From Woeseiaceae bacterium (GTDB lineage Bacteria > Pseudomonadota > Gammaproteobacteria > Steroidobacterales > Woeseiaceae), in the NCBI GenBank assembly GCA_021773035.1, contig JAJFKU010000018.1:1-64000 (forward strand): a stretch of 64,000 nucleotides of DNA. Direction: 5' to 3'. This document shows positions 60,167 to 64,000 of this stretch, one piece after another. Each line of letters begins with the position of its first letter. The first letter of the stretch is position 1. The position numbers and the translations under genes were made by a program. The notes under the pieces were generated by a model. That model was not told where the DNA came from and did no database searches. It saw only the letters and a list, made by a program, of their open reading frames with translations.

Positions 60167-61276
60167 ATGTCCGGTTTCACGCACAGAGATTGCGCGCATA
60201 TGGCGCACGCCTTACAGCTCGCCGAACGCGGCCGCTACACGGCGCATCCCAATCCGCTTGTCGGTTGTGTACTCGCCAGGGGCGATACGGTCGTCGGCGA
60301 GGGCTGGCACCAGCGAACCGGCAGCGCCCACGCGGAGGTCAATGCTCTGCAGATGGCGGGCGGGCAGGCGCGCGGTTCGACGGCGTATCTTACACTTGAA
60401 CCCTGCGCCCACCATGGCAGGACCCCGCCATGTGCGGAGGCGTTGATAGCGGCGGGCGTTGCCGGGGTCGTCGTCGCGATAGCGGACCCCAACCCGGATG
60501 TTGCCGGCGGCGGCCTGAAATTGCTCGCCGATGCCGGTATCGAAGTGCGGACCGGACTCATGCAGTCGGTAGCCGAAAGCCTGAACCGGGGATTCTTCAG
60601 CAGAGTCACGCAACAGCGACCGTTCGTTCGTCTGAAGCTGGCGGCAAGTCTCGATGGTGCCATCGCAATGACAACTGGCGAGAGTCAGTGGATCACCGGC
60701 GATGCGGCGCGCGCTGATGTGCAGCGCCTGCGCGCACGCTCCGGTGCCGTTTTGACGGGCATTGGCACGGTGCTGGCAGATGATCCGTCCCTGAACGTTC
60801 GCAGCGCGGAGCTGGACACCGGCGATTTGCAGCCGCTGCGGGTCGTGCTCGACAGCCGCTGCCGGATGCCGCCAGGCGCGGCTATGCTGTCGTTGCCGGG
60901 CGCAACCCTTGTATGCTGCGCACAGGCCGGTCCCGGAAGCGAGGCGTTGCGGGAGTCTGCTGCGGAAGTTTTGGTCTTCCCCGACCCCGGCGGTCGGGTT
61001 GACACAGATGCGGTCCTCGGCGAACTCGCCAAGCGGGGCGTCAATGAAGTACTGGTAGAGTCCGGACCGGTGCTTGCCGGTCACCTGCTCGAAACCGGCC
61101 GGATCGACGAGCTTGTGATTTATCAGGCGCCGCATATGATGGGCAGCCAGACCATGGGCCTGCTCGATACGCCGTCGTGGTCGTCGTTGGCGGATCGGGC
61201 AACGCTCAACATCACGGACGTTCGCCGGGTTGGTGATGACACCCGAATAACAGCGACTCCGAGTCGTCAGGATTAA
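60167..61276 (+). CDS. ribD: Bifunctional riboflavin deaminase/reductase RibD
   Basis: 369 residues. Performs deamination of the pyrimidine intermediate (N-terminal domain, zinc motifs SAHAEVNALQ and PCAHHGRTPPCAEALIA) and side-chain reduction (C-terminal NADPH domain, RPFVRLKLAASLDGAIAMTT, SRAGAVLTGIGTVLADDPSL-type stretch, NEVLVESGPVLAGHLLE). Start MSGFTHRDCAHMAHALQLAE. It begins 5 bases after nrdR, and ribE starts one base after its stop, so operon structure is tight. Confidence 0.96.
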   Translation: MSGFTHRDCAHMAHALQLAERGRYTAHPNPLVGCVLARGDTVVGEGWHQRTGSAHAEVNALQMAGGQARGSTAYLTLEPCAHHGRTPPCAEALIAAGVAGVVVAIADPNPDVAGGGLKLLADAGIEVRTGLMQSVAESLNRGFFSRVTQQRPFVRLKLAASLDGAIAMTTGESQWITGDAARADVQRLRARSGAVLTGIGTVLADDPSLNVRSAELDTGDLQPLRVVLDSRCRMPPGAAMLSLPGATLVCCAQAGPGSEALRESAAEVLVFPDPGGRVDTDAVLGELAKRGVNEVLVESGPVLAGHLLETGRIDELVIYQAPHMMGSQTMGLLDTPSWSSLADRATLNITDVRRVGDDTRITATPSRQD

Positions 61277-61277
61277 C

Positions 61278-61916
61278 ATGTTCACCGGAATCATAAGAGC
61301 CAAAGGATCAGTAACCGCAATGCAGCGGCAGGGCGGCGACGTTCGGCTGACCGTCAGTTCGGCCGGCCTTCCCTGGAGTGACTATGACATCGGTGAGAGT
61401 ATCGCCGTCAATGGGGTCTGCCTGACGGCTGTGGCGCTGCACGAAGATGGATTCGACACCGACGTCTCTGTCGAAACGCTGGATGTGACCGCGCTGGGAA
61501 AACTCAGTGCCGGGTCCGACGTGAACCTGGAACCTGCAATCAGCCTTGGCGAGCGACTGGGAGGGCACCTGGTGAGCGGACATGTCGATTGTATCGGCAC
61601 GGTGACATCGCGCACGGCGGATGCTCGCTCGATAAGAATCGTCATTGAAATACCATCGGAGTACGCTCGCTACGTCGCGAAAAAAGGCTCGGTCTGCATC
61701 GATGGTGTCAGCCTTACCATTAACGAAGTATCGGGAAACAGCTTCGAATTGAATATCATTCCTCATACCGCGGCGGTCACGACGATCGACGACTACGCCG
61801 TCGGCACCATTGTCAATGTCGAAGTCGACCTGCTGGCGCGTTATCTTGAGCGACTCATCAGCAAGGACGATGACGGCATTTCACTCGATTTTCTAAAGGC
61901 GCACGGTTATGCCTGA
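61278..61916 (+). CDS. ribE: Riboflavin synthase alpha chain
   Basis: Dismutates two 6,7-dimethyl-8-ribityllumazines to riboflavin. 212 residues with the two repeated lumazine-binding halves: MFTGIIRAKGSVTAMQRQGG / YDIGESIAVNGVCLTAVALH / SLGERLGGHLVSGHVDCIGT and then the second repeat with YVAKKGSVCIDGVSLTINEV and HTAAVTTIDDYAVGTIVNVE. The MFTGII start is diagnostic. Its TGA overlaps the start of ribBX by eight bases. Confidence 0.96.
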   Translation: MFTGIIRAKGSVTAMQRQGGDVRLTVSSAGLPWSDYDIGESIAVNGVCLTAVALHEDGFDTDVSVETLDVTALGKLSAGSDVNLEPAISLGERLGGHLVSGHVDCIGTVTSRTADARSIRIVIEIPSEYARYVAKKGSVCIDGVSLTINEVSGNSFELNIIPHTAAVTTIDDYAVGTIVNVEVDLLARYLERLISKDDDGISLDFLKAHGYA

Positions 61917-63048
61917 CAACACGACGATACACCCAAACGCTGTAAATACTCCGTTTGCCGATATCACGGACATCATCGCCGATATCAAGGCCGGCAAGAT
62001 GGTCATCATGGTTGACGATGAAAACCGCGAGAACGAAGGCGATCTGATCATGGCGGCGGAGAAAGTTCGCCCTGAGGACGTTAACTACATGGCAACCCAC
62101 GGGCGCGGACTGATTTGCCTGACGCTCTCCAGGGAACGTTGCAAACAGCTGCGCCTGCCGTTGATGGTCAGCGACACAGACCAGCATCATGCAACCAATT
62201 TCACCATTTCCATTGAAGCGGCGGAAGGCATAACAACCGGTATTTCGGCACACGATCGGGCGCATACGATCAAGACTGCCGTGGCCCCGGGCGCGAGACC
62301 TGAGCACCTTAGTCAGCCGGGCCATATCTTTCCCGTCATGGCGCAGCCGGGCGGTGTGCTGACGCGGGCAGGACACACGGAAGCCGGATGCGATCTGGCG
62401 CGTCTTGCGGGCCTCGAGCCTGCGGCTGCTATCGTCGAGATACTCAAGGAGGATGGCAGCATGGCGCGCCGGCCGGACCTCGAGATTTTCGCCAAGCAAC
62501 ACGATATCAAGATTGGCACTATCGCAGATCTGATTCGTTATCGTCTCGATACTGAGCGCAATGTCGAACGTATCGGCAAGGAAGTCGTGCAAACGGCGCA
62601 CGGTGATTTCACGCTGTATTGTTATGACGACCATGTTAACCGCGCTGTCCATGTCGCACTCGTCAAAGGTGATCTCGACAGCGTTGACACGCCGCTGGTT
62701 CGGGTGCACTTACAGGACACACTGGGCGACGTCATCGGCGTGCAGAGCCGTTCTCTGGGCTGGCCGTTGAGTGCCGCCATTGAGCGTATCGCCGAAGAAG
62801 AGGTCGGTGTCATCGTGTTGTTGCGCGATCAGGAGTCATCGCGAGATTTCATGGATTCCGTCGAAACGCTCGGGCAGCATCGCGACGAGCTTGAGAAGCG
62901 GCGCGCGGGCGACGAGGTACTCAGAACCTACGGTGTCGGCGCGCAGATACTGCGCGACCTCGGGCTCAGCAAAATACGTGTATTATCGGCGCCTAAACAC
63001 ATGTACGCGATTTCCGGTTTCGATCTCGAAATCACCGAGTACGTCTGA
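61909..63048 (+). CDS. ribBX: RibB-RibA hybrid with degenerate GTP cyclohydrolase II half (RibBX type)
   Basis: 379 residues. N-terminal DHBP synthase domain is intact: MVIMVDDENRENEGDLIMAA, THGRGLICLTLS, TTGISAHDRAHTIKTAV and HTEAGCDLARLAGLEPAAAI. The C-terminal part retains the fold of GTP cyclohydrolase II but lacks the zinc triad (no GDVFGSLRCDCGEQ-type motif; here GDVIGVQSRSLGWPLSAAIE). Such hybrids are known in Proteobacteria as RibBX, with no GTP cyclohydrolase activity and a separate ribA elsewhere; that ribA is not in this window. Start at 61909, overlapping ribE. Confidence 0.93.
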   Translation: MPDNTTIHPNAVNTPFADITDIIADIKAGKMVIMVDDENRENEGDLIMAAEKVRPEDVNYMATHGRGLICLTLSRERCKQLRLPLMVSDTDQHHATNFTISIEAAEGITTGISAHDRAHTIKTAVAPGARPEHLSQPGHIFPVMAQPGGVLTRAGHTEAGCDLARLAGLEPAAAIVEILKEDGSMARRPDLEIFAKQHDIKIGTIADLIRYRLDTERNVERIGKEVVQTAHGDFTLYCYDDHVNRAVHVALVKGDLDSVDTPLVRVHLQDTLGDVIGVQSRSLGWPLSAAIERIAEEEVGVIVLLRDQESSRDFMDSVETLGQHRDELEKRRAGDEVLRTYGVGAQILRDLGLSKIRVLSAPKHMYAISGFDLEITEYV

Positions 63049-63063
63049 GAATACGGGCAGCGG

Positions 63064-63537
63064 ATGGATAAGATAAAGACAACACAGGGCGACGTCATCG
63101 TTCGCGACGGACGTTTCGCGATAGTTGCGGCCCGCTTCAACGAGTTTATTGTCGAGTCGCTGCTCAAGGGCTCACTGCATTGTTTGCGGCAACACGGTGC
63201 CGTGGACGGCAATATCGAAATCGTTCGCGTACCCGGCGCGTTCGAAATGCCGGTCGCCGTTGACAAGGTTGCCGCGACACGTCGTTTTGACGGCATCATT
63301 GCGCTCGGTGCTGTGATACGAGGTGGCACTCCGCATTTCGATTACGTTGCCGGTGAATGTGTAAAAGGCGTTACCGCGGTTTCTATGAAGTACGGTCTGC
63401 CGGTCGGCAACGGTGTTTTGACCGTCGACACAATTGAACAGGCAATTGAACGTGCCGGCACCAAAGCCGGCAATAAGGGCGAAGAAGCGACTCTGGCTGT
63501 CATTGAGATGGTCAATTTGTTGCGTCGCATCGACTAA
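63064..63537 (+). CDS. ribH: 6,7-Dimethyl-8-ribityllumazine synthase
   Basis: Condenses 5-amino-6-ribitylaminouracil with DHBP, giving the RibE substrate. 157 residues. Motifs: [60 protein letters not shown] and a C-terminal [20 protein letters not shown]. The catalytic His in [10 protein letters not shown] and the EMP region are present. Begins 15 bases after ribBX. Confidence 0.96.
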   Translation: MDKIKTTQGDVIVRDGRFAIVAARFNEFIVESLLKGSLHCLRQHGAVDGNIEIVRVPGAFEMPVAVDKVAATRRFDGIIALGAVIRGGTPHFDYVAGECVKGVTAVSMKYGLPVGNGVLTVDTIEQAIERAGTKAGNKGEEATLAVIEMVNLLRRID

Positions 63538-63555
63538 AGCCAAAGGGACGTATCG

Positions 63556-64000
63556 ATGAGCAAGGCCAGTTCAAAAGGAGCCGGCGCCCGAACTCGCGCA
63601 CGCGAGTTAATGGTGCAGGCGCTCTATCAGAAATTCATCGCCGGCCATTCGACTGCCGAACTGCTTGCGCAGTTTCACGAGCAGGCGGCCTATCAGCGTG
63701 TCGATCAGGCGTATTTCGACGAGCAGTTTCCGAAGATCAGTGATTCGCAGGACGAGCTTGAGAAAAAAATCGATGAGCTTATTGATCGTCCGCTGGAACA
63801 GCTGGATCCCGTTGAGCTCGCGATTCTGCTGATTGGCGTCTACGAGCTCGAATCCCGGTCGGAAATTCCGTTCCGGGTCGTGATTAACGAGTGTGTGAAT
63901 CTTGCCAAACGTTTTGGCTCCATCGAGGGGCATAAGTACATCAATGCCTGCCTGGACGTTGCGGCCAGGTCCTTCCGAGAGATTGAGACTCAGGCGCAGG
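63556..64000 (+). CDS. nusB: Transcription antitermination factor NusB, cut at the window edge
   Basis: Start ATG at 63556; runs to the window edge without a stop, about 148 residues seen. Arg-rich N-terminus ARTRARELMVQALYQKFIAG (boxA RNA-binding) and a helical bundle with LDPVELAILLIGVYELESR and VVINECVNLAKRFGSIEGHK. Acts in rRNA antitermination with NusE, NusA and NusG. Last known gene of the nrdR-rib-nusB order, which is standard. Confidence 0.95.
   Translation, partial: MSKASSKGAGARTRARELMVQALYQKFIAGHSTAELLAQFHEQAAYQRVDQAYFDEQFPKISDSQDELEKKIDELIDRPLEQLDPVELAILLIGVYELESRSEIPFRVVINECVNLAKRFGSIEGHKYINACLDVAARSFREIETQAQ

Noticed and set aside
60212..61303. Minus-strand frame of 363 residues opposite ribD
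   Set aside because: Antisense shadow of RibD.
61150..61915. FMN riboswitch near the riboflavin operon
   Set aside because: Genes are tightly overlapped and no leader long enough for an RFN element is present upstream of nrdR or ribBX.

Overview
The window looks like chromosome of a gammaproteobacterium, probably an uncultured, likely marine lineage near Woeseiales/Chromatiales. That placement is an inference from gene order (xseA/guaB-guaA; tadA/mltF; DUF1820-purL; nrdR-ribD-ribE-ribBX-ribH-nusB), single-chain PurL, EttA and a tRNA-Ser(CGA) with encoded CCA. No rRNA, CRISPR array, integrase or complete insertion sequence was seen.

Layout. (1) 0.1-8.6 kb is housekeeping: M23 peptidase and xseA on the minus strand, divergent from guaB-guaA, then a translationally coupled methyltransferase and tadA, convergent mltF, and tRNA-Ser(CGA). 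(2) 8.54-12.12 kb is a small tRNA-associated island. The 3' part of the tRNA-Ser gene (8540-8561) is repeated at 12102-12123 with 21 of 22 bases identical. The repeats enclose a DEAH-box helicase with a C-terminal membrane hairpin and a coupled small gene that is frameshifted in a C-run. (3) 12.1-47.7 kb is mostly accessory: HDOD protein, broken small genes, a truncated hemoglobin plus ferredoxin-type reductase pair, secreted proteins and lipoproteins, detoxification-type singletons (VOC, GyrI-like, GFA), a beta-lactamase-fold hydrolase, a three-gene envelope operon divergent from a winged-helix/alpha-beta hydrolase fusion, an aegerolysin plus sphingomyelinase-like phosphodiesterase pair, a tricorn-type protease, a DUF885 lipoprotein, pyrophosphatase, a MaoC-CitE-Acs operon and an orphan TagH-type FHA protein. 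(4) 47.8-64 kb returns to core genes: DUF1820, purL, ettA, a BlaI/BlaR1-type pair with a clear operator, a histone-deacetylase-family hydrolase, glyA, nrdR and the riboflavin operon running into nusB, which is cut by the window edge.

How the genes work together. guaB and guaA make GMP from IMP, and purL acts upstream in the same pathway. glyA supplies one-carbon units. ribD, ribE, ribBX and ribH cover riboflavin synthesis except GTP cyclohydrolase II, because the C-terminal half of RibBX lacks the zinc cysteines. The hemoglobin/reductase pair could act as a split NO dioxygenase. The aegerolysin/phosphodiesterase pair looks like a two-component membrane-targeting effector.

The strongest candidates for undescribed biology are the tRNA-Ser helicase island, the aegerolysin-phosphodiesterase pair, and the nitroreductase-like lipoprotein/MddA-like/outer-membrane operon with its regulator-hydrolase. 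Three small accessory genes between 11.8 and 21 kb carry single-base frame disruptions, two of them in homopolymers. These could be sequencing errors or real decay, and raw reads would decide.
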